DNA from: an uncultured Mesonia sp.
GTDB lineage: Bacteria; Bacteroidota; Bacteroidia; Flavobacteriales; Flavobacteriaceae
Length of the DNA stretch: 64,000 nt
Assembly (NCBI GenBank): GCA_947494545.1
Contig: CANLVH010000008.1
Coordinates: 62,001-126,000 of the forward strand
Direction: 5' to 3'
The notes under the pieces are model-generated. The model was not told the DNA's origin and did not search any database. It saw only the letters and a list, made by a program, of their open reading frames with translations. Position numbers and translations under genes: made by a program. Within the stretch, counting starts at the first letter, position 1, and each line of letters opens with the position of its first letter. Positions 55,990 to 63,826 of this stretch are shown here, in pieces.

Positions 55990-56658
55990 TTACTCAATTT
56001 TTACATCGGTAAAATACAATCGGAAGTCTTTGTTTTGGTTTAGGTGATTTGTGGCAATTAAAATACCGCTTTGTTTGGTATAATCTTGCCAAGTAGTTTG
56101 CAGTTTAGGATTTTTACTTCCTTTAGGGAAATATTCCCATTCTTTAATTTTATAGTTATTATCTATATAGATTTTATAGTGATCTCCCGGCGTGTAACCA
56201 ACTTCATTTCTATATTTAATCCAAATTTGGGTTAGCTTTTTACCAGAAATTGGTGCGGTCTGGTTTTTTTTTACTTCGTATTCAAAACCTTTGTCCCAAA
56301 CCAATTGAAACGGAAATAACAACCAATATTTATCGTTGATAAAATCTGCATCTATTTCGGGAAGTTCTGCAATTTTTTTTCGATTGTATTTTATAGTGGT
56401 ATCGGCGGTGGTGTAAACTATTTTGCCGGTTTTAGGAGACCATTCCCAAGAGCGTTCAAAATGCGAACTATCTCGGTTTACATTAAAGGTATAGCGCAAT
56501 TTGTCTACATCTTGCCATTGATTAATGCCATAGGCCGTGGCAATTTTTTCTAAAACAGTAGTATTTTCTTTAGTAGAAGAGTCTTTTGATTTTTGCTTGC
56601 AAGCGAAAAGAGAAAAGAGTGCAAAACAAATAAGTAGAAAGGAGAAAGCTTTTCTCAT
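55990..56658 (-). CDS. DUF6503-like lipoprotein
   Basis: About 222 residues from the ATG at 56658, which gives a lipoprotein signal (MRKAFSFLLICFALFSLFACK); a longer frame to 56709 runs through the terminator of the upstream gene. The mature part (GINQWQDVDKLRYTFNVNRDSSHFERSWEWSPKTGKIVY... EYFPKGSKNP) resembles small flavobacterial lipoproteins annotated DUF6503. Function unknown. It precedes kynU by 65 bases on the same strand. Confidence 0.78.
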   Translation of the reverse strand: MRKAFSFLLICFALFSLFACKQKSKDSSTKENTTVLEKIATAYGINQWQDVDKLRYTFNVNRDSSHFERSWEWSPKTGKIVYTTADTTIKYNRKKIAELPEIDADFINDKYWLLFPFQLVWDKGFEYEVKKNQTAPISGKKLTQIWIKYRNEVGYTPGDHYKIYIDNNYKIKEWEYFPKGSKNPKLQTTWQDYTKQSGILIATNHLNQNKDFRLYFTDVKIE

Positions 56659-56665
56659 GGTAATA

Positions 56666-56706
56666 AAAATAAAAAAGCTGTTTGGAAGCCTAAACTTCCA
56701 AACAGC
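56666..56706 (-). terminator. Strong terminator after the 57-residue lipoprotein gene
   Basis: GCTGTTTGGAAG (56678-56689) pairs perfectly with CTTCCAAACAGC (56695-56706). On the reverse strand the 12-bp stem runs into TTTTTTATTTTT. It lies 15 bases past the stop of the small gene at 56722. Confidence 0.9.
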
Positions 56707-56721
56707 CAAGGTGGAAAAATT

Positions 56722-56895
56722 TTAATCTACAGCATCTTCCACATCATCTGCTGCGTCATCTATAGCGTCGCCGGTGTCTTCGGCAGCTTCTTCAATATTA
56801 TCTCCAGCTTCTTCGGCAGCGGTTTGATCACGACAACTTACAAAACTGGTTGCTAACAATCCTACGGTAAATAGGGATAAAAATAATTTCTTCAT
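56722..56895 (-). CDS. Small acidic lipoprotein (57 residues)
   Basis: A 57-residue frame beginning MKKLFLSLFTVGLLATSFVS then CRDQ, a normal lipoprotein signal. The mature part is a strongly acidic Ala/Glu/Asp repeat (EEAGDNIEEAAEDTGDAIDD, AADDVEDAVD), probably a single amphipathic helix. Not recognised as an enzyme; small entericidin-like or Asp/Glu-rich lipoproteins of this kind are common in flavobacteria. It ends just before a strong terminator. Confidence 0.75.
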   Translation of the reverse strand: MKKLFLSLFTVGLLATSFVSCRDQTAAEEAGDNIEEAAEDTGDAIDDAADDVEDAVD

Positions 56896-56913
56896 GGTTA
56901 TTTAATTTTAAAA

Positions 56914-57069
56914 TTATACGTTTCTTCCGGTTATTAATTTGTAAATTACTAAGATAACAACAATAACTAACAAAATGTGGATGATACTTCCTAAATCCGG
57001 AAATGCAAAGTAACCCACAAGCCATCCAATTATTAAAAGGACAACAATTAGCCAAATAAGATCTCTCAT
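56914..57069 (-). CDS. Lmo0937-family small membrane protein
   Basis: A 51-residue protein from the ATG at 57069 (MRDLIWLIVVLLIIGWLVGY), with two membrane helices and the tail VIYKLITGRNV, the usual form of the Lmo0937/DUF5670 family. A longer frame to 57123 exists but would add an atypical N-terminus. Role unknown; often stress-linked. It lies 18 bases upstream of the small lipoprotein gene and is probably co-transcribed. Confidence 0.85.
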   Translation of the reverse strand: MRDLIWLIVVLLIIGWLVGYFAFPDLGSIIHILLVIVVILVIYKLITGRNV

Positions 57070-57154
57070 AATAGGTTTTTTTTGAATTAGTGTGTGATAA
57101 ATGTATGCTTTTAATAAACACACACATAAAAATTTAACGCCTGTTTAACGCCAT

Positions 57155-58690
57155 TTAATAATTATTTGGGTTTTTGAGGATGTTTTGTGCGCGGTCTTGG
57201 TGTTTTTTTAAGGTCTCCGGCTGCATTTTATTGAGCAGGCTTAGCATCATACTCATACGTTGATTGTCTTTGAAAAACGCCTGTTTTTCGGCTAAAAAAT
57301 TCCAGTATAAGGAATTCAACGGACAAGCATTTTCGCCGGTTTTCTCTTTTACATTATAAGTACATTCTTTACAGTAGTTGCTCATTTTATTGATATAGCT
57401 GCCGCTGGAAACATAAGGTTTGGTTGCTACAATGCCACCATCTGCAAACTGGCTCATTCCTCTTGTGTTGGGCATTTCTACCCATTCTATCGCGTCTATA
57501 TAGATACCCAAATACCAAGCTTCTACTTCATCTGGATGGGTTTGGGTAAGCAGCGCAAAATTGCCGGTTATCATTAAACGCTGAATGTGGTGCGCATATG
57601 CATTATCTAAACTTTGCGTGATGGCGTGCTGCAGACAATTCATCTTTGTTTTGCCGGTCCAATAAAAATCCGGTAATTTGTTTGGATTGGCCAATTTATT
57701 ACTTCTGCGGTAACCCGGCATTTCTTTCCAGTAAATACCGCGCATATATTCTCGCCAACCCAAAATTTGACGTACAAAGCCTTCTATTTGAGAAATATTT
57801 ATCGTTTCCGCATTAGCGTAATAAGCATCTACCGCTTTCTCAATTACTTCTTGCGGAGATAACATTTTGGTGTTTAGGGCAAAAGACAATCGCGAGTGAA
57901 AAAGGTATTTTTCTTGGGTATGCAAAGCGTCTTGATAGTCGCCAAAATGTACCAACAAGTTTTTACAAAAATGCCGTAAAACTTTTAAAGAATCTTCCCG
58001 ATTGGTGGGCCAATTAAAGTTTGTAGCTACTATGTTACCTATACTTTGTATGTTTTGGTTTTCTATTTGTTTTAAAATGCTGGATACATCTTTACGGAAA
58101 CCTTTTTCATGCGGAATCTCGGGTTGGCCTTTCCATTTTTTGCGATTGCTTTTATCAAAGTTCCATTTTCCGCCTTCGGGGTTTTTAGCGTTTTGCATCA
58201 AGATGTTGTGTTTTTTACGCATATCCCGATAAAAATATTCCATTACCATTTCTTTTTTACCTTTATAAAAATCTGCTAGGTCTTTACGGGAAGTATAAAA
58301 ATGTTCAGTATCTACTGCCTTTGTTTTTATTTTAGTTTGCTTACAAAAGTTTTTTAACTGCTGGTCTAAGCGGTATTCGTCCGGTAATTGGTATTCAAAA
58401 CATTCTATCTCATATTTATTTATAAGTTGCTGAATATTATCTACTAAATCCTGTTTGTTTTCTTTCGCATCAATTTCATAATAGATTACTTGATGTCCTT
58501 TTTCTTTGAGATGCGAATAAAATTCGCGCATAGCGGCAAAAAATCCAACAATTTTCTGAATGTGGTGCGTAGTATAATTGGTTTCTTGGCGCATTTCTGC
58601 CATAAAATACAAGGTGTCTTTATCTGTTCTTTTAAACCAAGAATGTTTATAATTAAGTTGGTCGCCTAGGATTAATCGTAACTTTTTCAT
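57155..58690 (-). CDS. FeS-type cryptochrome/photolyase-related protein (PhrB-like)
   Basis: About 511 residues from the ATG at 58690 ([19 protein letters not shown]), which overlaps the cryptochrome stop as ATGA. It matches the bacterial FeS cryptochrome/(6-4) photolyase group: LRLILGDQLN, PDEYRLDQQL, EGFVRQILGWREYMRGIYW, LMITGNFALL and FADGGIVATKPYVSSGSYI. Four Cys (MNCLQH, YCKEC and ENACPLN) are placed as the ligands of the [4Fe-4S] cluster. It should bind FAD and repair (6-4) photoproducts or act as a light sensor. Last gene of a light-repair operon. Confidence 0.92.
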   Translation of the reverse strand: MKKLRLILGDQLNYKHSWFKRTDKDTLYFMAEMRQETNYTTHHIQKIVGFFAAMREFYSHLKEKGHQVIYYEIDAKENKQDLVDNIQQLINKYEIECFEYQLPDEYRLDQQLKNFCKQTKIKTKAVDTEHFYTSRKDLADFYKGKKEMVMEYFYRDMRKKHNILMQNAKNPEGGKWNFDKSNRKKWKGQPEIPHEKGFRKDVSSILKQIENQNIQSIGNIVATNFNWPTNREDSLKVLRHFCKNLLVHFGDYQDALHTQEKYLFHSRLSFALNTKMLSPQEVIEKAVDAYYANAETINISQIEGFVRQILGWREYMRGIYWKEMPGYRRSNKLANPNKLPDFYWTGKTKMNCLQHAITQSLDNAYAHHIQRLMITGNFALLTQTHPDEVEAWYLGIYIDAIEWVEMPNTRGMSQFADGGIVATKPYVSSGSYINKMSNYCKECTYNVKEKTGENACPLNSLYWNFLAEKQAFFKDNQRMSMMLSLLNKMQPETLKKHQDRAQNILKNPNNY

Positions 58691-60003
58691 GAAAATAAAG
58701 AATCTTGCAGCCAAGTTTGTCGGTATTTGCCAGAAGCATCGTAGCGTTCTGCTTGACTTTTATTATTAAATTTTCTATCTCTTGGGTCGTTGCCAACGCC
58801 GCTGTTATACATCCAATTGCCCCAATTGCTATGCACATCATAATCTATAAGCAAACTTTCAAAATAGGCCGCGCCTATGCGCCAATCTTGCAACAACTCT
58901 TTTGCCCAAAAGCTGTTTACATTTTGCCTGCCGCGATTGCTCATAAAACCGGTTGCGGCAATTTCTTTCATATTGGCATTTACAAAATCTTGTTTGGTTT
59001 GTCCGTTTATCCAACTTTCAAAAGCTTCTCTATCGTTTTTCCACTTTAAGTTAGATTTTTTAATTCCTTGAAGTTTAAAAATAGCATTGCCGTGTTTTAA
59101 AGAAATGTATTTAAAATAATCACGCCAAAGCAACTCGAAAATAAGCCAATAGGTGCTTTGGTTTTTTTCTATTTCTTTTTCATATTTTCTGACTTCCCAA
59201 TAAACTTGCCGTGCAGAAATACTACCATTTGCCAACCAGGCCGAAAGTTTAGAACTGTAGTCGGTTCCTAATAAACCATTGCGCGTTTTTTTGTAATGGC
59301 TTAGGTTCTTGGTTTTCCAAAAATAACTTTCTAAACGTTGCCAAGCTGCATCTTCGCCGCCTTGAAACGGAAATGCACTACGCGGGTCTTTTTTAAAATA
59401 CTCTAAACCCAGATCTTGTAGGCTGGGAATTTTGGAAGGTGCAGATAAGAGATTGGCGTCTCCTTTTTTCCGCGGAAGCGTAAAACATTTTCTTACAACG
59501 CTTTCTTTTTCTACCTTTTTTCTGAATTGCGTATAAACCTCCGGAATATCTTTAAACCCGTAAGAAATATCTTTTGGATGGTATAAAAACTGATCAAAAT
59601 ACGAGTGGAAATTAGTACCGGGATTCTCTTGTTTTAGCTGTTTATAGATTGAAAATTCTTCTGACGTCCATTCTTTTTGTGAATAAATATCTGTAATATT
59701 ATAATCTTGCAGCAACTTCGGTATTTGAATTTCCGGCTTTTCTTGAAACACCAATAAACTAATATTTAAGCGCATCTTTAAGTTTTTTTGCAGGTTTTGT
59801 ATGCTTTCTATTAAAAATTTTGCGCGAAAACGTTCTGTTTTTTTAAAACCATAATTAGTTTCGGCATAATATCTAGGGTCAAAACAATATAAGGCAATTA
59901 CATTATGGTGGTTTTCACTTGCGCGGAATAAACTCTGCTGGTCGTTAATGCGTAAGTCATTTCTAAACCAAACTAAACCGGTAGATTTTTGTTTTTCTTG
60001 CAT
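58687..60003 (-). CDS. Cryptochrome DASH
   Basis: A 438-residue photolyase-family protein: [19 protein letters not shown] at the start, an antenna domain, and a C-terminal FAD domain with [37 protein letters not shown] and [19 protein letters not shown] and [24 protein letters not shown], typical of DASH. It repairs cyclobutane dimers, mainly in single-stranded DNA, and senses light in some species. It overlaps DUF2256 by 31 bases and the FeS photolyase by 4. Confidence 0.94.
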   Translation of the reverse strand: MQEKQKSTGLVWFRNDLRINDQQSLFRASENHHNVIALYCFDPRYYAETNYGFKKTERFRAKFLIESIQNLQKNLKMRLNISLLVFQEKPEIQIPKLLQDYNITDIYSQKEWTSEEFSIYKQLKQENPGTNFHSYFDQFLYHPKDISYGFKDIPEVYTQFRKKVEKESVVRKCFTLPRKKGDANLLSAPSKIPSLQDLGLEYFKKDPRSAFPFQGGEDAAWQRLESYFWKTKNLSHYKKTRNGLLGTDYSSKLSAWLANGSISARQVYWEVRKYEKEIEKNQSTYWLIFELLWRDYFKYISLKHGNAIFKLQGIKKSNLKWKNDREAFESWINGQTKQDFVNANMKEIAATGFMSNRGRQNVNSFWAKELLQDWRIGAAYFESLLIDYDVHSNWGNWMYNSGVGNDPRDRKFNNKSQAERYDASGKYRQTWLQDSLFS

Positions 60004-60113
60004 TTTTTGCTACAATATTTTACGTTTTCCCACTCTTTTTCCCATTTTTTACGCCACCTAAACGGCCGTTTACAAACCGGACAAATTTTGCCGGGTAAGT
60101 TGTTTTTATTCAT
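59973..60113 (-). CDS. DUF2256 zinc-ribbon protein (46 residues)
   Basis: A short frame from the ATG at 60113, reading [20 protein letters not shown] then [19 protein letters not shown]. Two Cys pairs (CPVC and CSKKC) and the [10 protein letters not shown] core define DUF2256. This family is often encoded beside cryptochromes or photolyases. Its start overlaps the end of the flavin reductase gene by 8 bases and its end runs 31 bases into the cryptochrome gene in another frame. Zinc binding is likely; function unknown. Confidence 0.88.
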   Translation of the reverse strand: MNKNNLPGKICPVCKRPFRWRKKWEKEWENVKYCSKKCKKNKNLPV

Positions 60114-60741
60114 CTAATAGAGAGCGGGTTTCTTGGTTTGGTTTAGCATAAGCTAATCTGTCTATTAGTTTTGGAAGCGTATAAGCGTCCAGCCCATTTA
60201 TGCTTAACGTATTTTGTTTGCTTAAATCTACCCAACCGTCTTTGGCAGGTTCTTCGGGTAAATATAAATGTTGAATTTCGCCAACTATAAGTCGGCATTC
60301 GTTTTCTTGTATGTAATAATTATTGCGCATTTTGCAAGCAATTTGTAGCGGGGATTCTTTTACAAACGGAGCAAAAAAATCATTTTTATAAATTGGTGTA
60401 AGTCCCGATTTTTCAAATTCTGAAATTTTACCATCGTAGCGAGCAGAGGTATGATGCGCTTGCTTATAAATTTTTTGGGTTACATGATTAACGCTAAAAA
60501 ACGTAGAAGTATTTATATTATCCCAAGTGTTTCTGGTAGCGCTGGTTGGGCGTAAAATAAAACCTAATAAAGGCGGATTGCTGCCCAAATGGATAACAGA
60601 ACTAAAAATAGCAAGATTTTCTATGCCGTCTTGCGATTTTGTTGCAATAAGGTTAGCAGATTTGTATCCGCTAAGACTGTTAATGAGGTTAGCCCGGTAG
60701 CGTTTTTCTAATTGCTGAATTTGCGAAGAGGAAAAATACAT
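60106..60741 (-). CDS. Flavin reductase-like FMN-binding protein
   Basis: A 211-residue split-barrel flavin-binding protein: [40 protein letters not shown] and [17 protein letters not shown] are typical of the flavin reductase-like family. It may supply reduced flavin to the two photolyase-type proteins downstream, which is inference from the operon. First gene of the operon. Confidence 0.88.
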   Translation of the reverse strand: MYFSSSQIQQLEKRYRANLINSLSGYKSANLIATKSQDGIENLAIFSSVIHLGSNPPLLGFILRPTSATRNTWDNINTSTFFSVNHVTQKIYKQAHHTSARYDGKISEFEKSGLTPIYKNDFFAPFVKESPLQIACKMRNNYYIQENECRLIVGEIQHLYLPEEPAKDGWVDLSKQNTLSINGLDAYTLPKLIDRLAYAKPNQETRSLLDE

Positions 60742-60790
60742 ATTTGTTTAAATTATTATTTATAAAGTTAAACAAAATAAATGCATACAC

Positions 60791-60822
60791 AAAAAAAGAC
60801 GGTTGTTTTTTACCGTCTTTTT
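60791..60822 (-). terminator. Terminator between a 45-residue gene and the flavin reductase operon
   Basis: AAAAAGACGGT and ACCGTCTTTTT form a perfect 11-bp stem around TGTTTTTT. With A and T runs on either side it could work in both directions. It lies 20 bases past the stop of the small reverse-strand gene at 60842. Confidence 0.85.
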
Positions 60823-60841
60823 ATTGAAACTAATTTATAGT

Positions 60842-60979
60842 TTACTCTTTATTCTCTTGTTTTTTGATGGTTTCTTCATCAATATCTACCTCATTGGTTT
60901 CGCGTTTGGTTTTACCAAATTCGCCCAAGGGTTTTTTTTCGTCTTTTCTCTTTTTGTGTTTATCTTCAATTCGTCCCAT
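60842..60979 (-). CDS. Small charged protein (45 residues), unknown
   Basis: A 45-residue frame starting MGRIEDKHKKRKDEKKPLGE, then FGKTKRETNEVDIDEETIKK. It has no hydrophobic segment and is probably disordered. It is followed by a strong terminator in the right direction, which supports that it is a real transcribed gene. Not recognised. Confidence 0.65.
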   Translation of the reverse strand: MGRIEDKHKKRKDEKKPLGEFGKTKRETNEVDIDEETIKKQENKE

Positions 60980-61054
60980 AATTTTTCTTTTTTAATTACA
61001 CTAAAGGTGCAATTTTATAAGAACAAAGCTTCTCAAAGCTTTGGTAAAAAACTG

Positions 61055-61522
61055 TTAAGAATTGTGAAATTTGCCATTTGCGGGGTCAGAAGAAATGCTG
61101 CTTCCTACTTGCTGCATTACCCAATGTATAGCGTGATCTAAGGATTTGAATTTTTTCAACTGGCCTTCAAAAAACATTTTCTCAAACATCGTGTTTATTT
61201 TAGCAGAAGCTGTTTTTTCTATAATTAGATAATGCAAATTAGATAAACGAGGTGCTAGTTTTGCCCAAAGACTGGGATCTACCGAATAACTAAATACTTT
61301 GTTAGAAATGTAGTAATTTGGTACATTCTTCTTGTAGTACGCTTCAATGATGTTAAGTAAATATTCTGCTTTGTTGAAATCTAATATAGTTTCTTCGCGA
61401 ATTTCTCCCACCACAAATTTTTCGAAAAAGTAAAACTCTCCAAAATCTAAAGATTGTTTTTTTAAGCAATCTTTATAGTATTTTGTATTTTTCAAAAGCA
61501 AGGTTCTATAATTAAGAAGCAA
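61055..61522 (-). CDS. Flavobacterial SpoIIAA/STAS-like hypothetical protein
   Basis: A protein of up to 155 residues. FGEFYFFEKFVVGEIREETILDFNKAEYLLNIIEAYY, YISNKVFSYSVDPSLWAKLAP and a C-terminal SLDHAIHWVMQQV recall a flavobacterial family of about 140 residues with an alternating alpha/beta pattern like SpoIIAA-like folds. Function unknown. The start is uncertain; the next in-frame ATG is far inside the protein, so the upstream ATG was kept. Confidence 0.65.
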   Translation of the reverse strand: MLLNYRTLLLKNTKYYKDCLKKQSLDFGEFYFFEKFVVGEIREETILDFNKAEYLLNIIEAYYKKNVPNYYISNKVFSYSVDPSLWAKLAPRLSNLHYLIIEKTASAKINTMFEKMFFEGQLKKFKSLDHAIHWVMQQVGSSISSDPANGKFHNS

Positions 61523-61733
61523 AAATACTTATTAAAAAAATATAATTATATAAATATTTAACCAAAGTGTTTAAGAAGCTTTTTTGGCGTCTAACTGTCT
61601 GGTTTTTGAAGTAAAGGTCTGAATTTCTTAACTTTATGTTTTATAAGTCGTTTTTCTAACAATATAAAAATGTAAAAAATTAAGGGTTTTCTTTACGGAA
61701 ATTGTAAATTTAACTACATAAAAGCATCAATTT

Positions 61734-62384
61734 TTAAACAGCTAACCAGTTTTGCAGAATGATTTTTCCTTGTGGGGTTAAAACAGATTCGGGGTGAAAT
61801 TGTACGCCGTAAAGCGAAAAATCCCGATGTTTAATAGCCATAATTTGTTGCTTTTCATCATAAGCTAAAGCTATTAAATGAGCAGGTAAATTGGTAATAA
61901 CCCAAGAATGGTAGCGACCTACTTCTAGTTTTGACGGCAAATTTTTAAATAAAGCATCGTCCGAGTTTTGAAGGTTAATAGTACTGGCAACCCCGTGGTA
62001 AACTTCTGCAAGATTTTGCAATTTGGCACCAAAAACTTCGCCAATTGCTTGCTGCCCCAAACAAACGCCCAAAATACTTTTTTTTCCCGCATAGCTTTGT
62101 ATTAATTGGTTTAATTTACCGGCTTCTGACGGAAGTCCCGGGCCGGGAGAGAGCAAGACTTTGTCGTAGTTTTTTACTTCTTCTAAAGTAAATTCTTGAT
62201 TGCGTTTTACAGTCACCAAACAATTTAAATCTTCTAGGTAATGCACTAAATTATAAACAAAACTATCGTAGTTGTCTATTACTAAAATTTTTTGATTAGC
62301 ATTGGTGTTTTTAGTTTCCAAACGTAAATTATTAATTTTTCCAGCTACTATTAAATACAGAAGCAAGGTAAAAAATATCTGCAA
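61734..62384 (-). CDS. Glutamine amidotransferase, anthranilate/aminodeoxychorismate synthase component II
   Basis: A class I glutamine amidotransferase: ILVIDNYDSFVYNLVHYLEDL, LLSPGPGLPSEAG, GVCLGQQAIGEVFG with the nucleophile Cys, and YGVQFHPESVLTP with the catalytic His-Glu. It provides ammonia for anthranilate (TrpG) or aminodeoxychorismate (PabA); no partner synthase is adjacent, so it could serve both. The conserved domain begins at residue 33; the first 32 residues, including a hydrophobic MQIFFTLLLYLIVAG, are unusual. A TTG at about 62321 may be the real start. Confidence 0.9.
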   Translation of the reverse strand: MQIFFTLLLYLIVAGKINNLRLETKNTNANQKILVIDNYDSFVYNLVHYLEDLNCLVTVKRNQEFTLEEVKNYDKVLLSPGPGLPSEAGKLNQLIQSYAGKKSILGVCLGQQAIGEVFGAKLQNLAEVYHGVASTINLQNSDDALFKNLPSKLEVGRYHSWVITNLPAHLIALAYDEKQQIMAIKHRDFSLYGVQFHPESVLTPQGKIILQNWLAV

Positions 62385-62635
62385 ACCTAAGGTAGACTTA
62401 AATTTATTAATTAAAAATTAATTGTTTTTAATTATTATTACCTACAAAGTTTTCCCCGAAAGGGTAAGTACAAAGCGACTTGATTTTTAAAATAATGTTA
62501 AAATTTTAATGAATATTCTTTAAGGAAATAAAACAAGCTTACATTGAGCGCCCTAAACTAATAAACTCTTGTTAAAGACTTACTACGACTAAAGCTTATT
62601 CTTTAATTTTGAGCCGATTATGTAGGTTTTAAAAT
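62385..62635. other. Divergent spacer without recognised features
   Basis: This 251-base AT-rich spacer separates the divergent amidotransferase and TlpA-like genes. No clear TAnnTTTG box at a good spacing, hairpin or small gene was found. Confidence 0.4.
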
Positions 62636-63154
62636 ATGGTACGATTTAAAAAACTTTTAGTTTACTTTTTTTGTCCTTTTCTCTTCATAGCTTGTAAAAA
62701 TGGTGCGGGCGCCAATGCGGCATCTGTAGAATCTTCTTACAAAAATTTGCGTACGGTAGATTTTAAAAAATTACAACCTTTATTGTCTAAAGAAGATGGG
62801 CAAATACACGTGGTAAATTTTTGGGCTACCTGGTGTAGACCTTGCGTAGAAGAATTACCCTATTTTGAGAAATTGAACGAGGAAGAGGCTGCCAAGGTTA
62901 CGTTGGTAAGTTTAGACTTGCCAAAATTAAAACAAACACATTTGGTGCCGTTTTTAGATAAACGCCAGATGCTAACGCCGGTAGTACTTTTAGACGATCC
63001 TAATACCAATGCGTGGATTCCGCAAGTAGACAAGTCTTGGTCTGGGGCTATTCCGGCTACTTTAGTCTACAAAGATGGAGAACGAGTTTTTTATGAAGAG
63101 CCATTTAAAAGCTACGATGATTTGTTGAATGCTGTAGAAAAAATGAAAGATTGA
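62636..63154 (+). CDS. TlpA/thioredoxin-like lipoprotein
   Basis: A 172-residue protein with a lipoprotein signal (FFCPFLFIACK) and a thioredoxin fold. NFWATWCRPCVEELPYFEKL holds the redox CxxC (CRPC) and GAIPATLVY the cis-Pro loop. It should reduce or exchange disulfides in the periplasm, for example for cytochrome maturation or antioxidant defence. It overlaps the next gene by 4 bases. Confidence 0.92.
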   Translation: MVRFKKLLVYFFCPFLFIACKNGAGANAASVESSYKNLRTVDFKKLQPLLSKEDGQIHVVNFWATWCRPCVEELPYFEKLNEEEAAKVTLVSLDLPKLKQTHLVPFLDKRQMLTPVVLLDDPNTNAWIPQVDKSWSGAIPATLVYKDGERVFYEEPFKSYDDLLNAVEKMKD

Positions 63155-63795
63155 AAATGCGAACCTTAGTTATTTTAAGTATTTCTGCAATTGTAATTGT
63201 CATTTCGGTACTTACTTTTAATGGAATCAATCAGTTTTCTGATCTGAGTAATTCTTCCCCGGAAGGGTACAAGATTGATGATGTAGCCGAAGATTTTTCT
63301 TTAAAAGGAACCGATGGTAAAATGTATAGCTTAGCCCATTATGATAAGGCAAAAGGCTTTATTCTTATTTTTACTACCAATCATTGTCCGTATTCTAACG
63401 CTTATGAAGAGCGTATAAAAGATTTGCACGATAAATTTGCTGTTAAAGGCTATCCGGTTCTTGCCATTAATCCCAATAATCCTAAAATTTATCCGGAAGA
63501 TAGTTTTGAGGAAATGCAAATTAGAGCGAGCCGAAGAGGTTATAATTTTCCTTATTTAATAGACGAAAAGCAAGAAGTTTATAAGAAATACGGAGCAACC
63601 AAAACGCCACATGTTTATGTTTTAGAAAAGGAAAATGGCGAAAATATAGTGCGTTATATTGGAGCTATAGACGATAATTATAAAAATCCTGCTGCGGTAA
63701 AAGAAAAATATGTAGAAAATGCAGTAAAACAATTATTGGCGGGAGAGGAGGTAGAGCGTAAACTTACCAAAGCAATTGGTTGCCGAATTAAATAA
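63151..63795 (+). CDS. Thioredoxin-family protein with single active-site Cys
   Basis: A 214-residue protein with an N-terminal membrane helix (LVILSISAIVIVISVLTF) and an AhpC/TSA-like thioredoxin fold. Instead of CxxC the site is FTTNHCPYSNAYEERIKDL with one Cys, as in a Bacteroidota group of peroxiredoxin-like proteins; a second Cys is in the C-terminal LTKAIGCRIK and may form the disulfide partner. TPHVYVLE is the cis-Pro loop. It is in an operon with the TlpA-like lipoprotein. Confidence 0.88.
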   Translation: MKMRTLVILSISAIVIVISVLTFNGINQFSDLSNSSPEGYKIDDVAEDFSLKGTDGKMYSLAHYDKAKGFILIFTTNHCPYSNAYEERIKDLHDKFAVKGYPVLAINPNNPKIYPEDSFEEMQIRASRRGYNFPYLIDEKQEVYKKYGATKTPHVYVLEKENGENIVRYIGAIDDNYKNPAAVKEKYVENAVKQLLAGEEVERKLTKAIGCRIK

Positions 63796-63798
63796 AAG

Positions 63799-63806
63799 TA
63801 ACTTTG
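63799..63806 (+). promoter_or_regulatory. -7 box of the rhodanese gene
   Basis: TAACTTTG matches TAnnTTTG, 20 bases before the ATG at 63827. Confidence 0.6.
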
Positions 63807-63826
63807 AAAAAAAATTAAAAGAATAT

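Larger units (their letters stand above)
1781..61700. repeat. Dispersed over-represented word TTCCGTAAA(G)
   Basis: Reading the whole window by eye gives 25 exact copies of TTCCGTAAA or its complement TTTACGGAA. First bases on the + strand, TTCCGTAAA orientation: 1781, 14447, 20835, 29472, 33094, 34971, 35672, 37091, 39099, 39986, 50581, 51897, 54529. Complement orientation (10-mer start, one base before TTTACGGAA): 4049, 4082, 12979, 30314, 32560, 36761, 38367, 40441, 46533, 48565, 58091, 61691. In 17 of 25 the word extends to TTCCGTAAAG. Copies inside genes encode different peptides (FTE, FRK, LYG, VYG, LRN, SVN), so the DNA word rather than a protein motif is conserved. Seven copies are intergenic. 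Confidence 0.75.
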
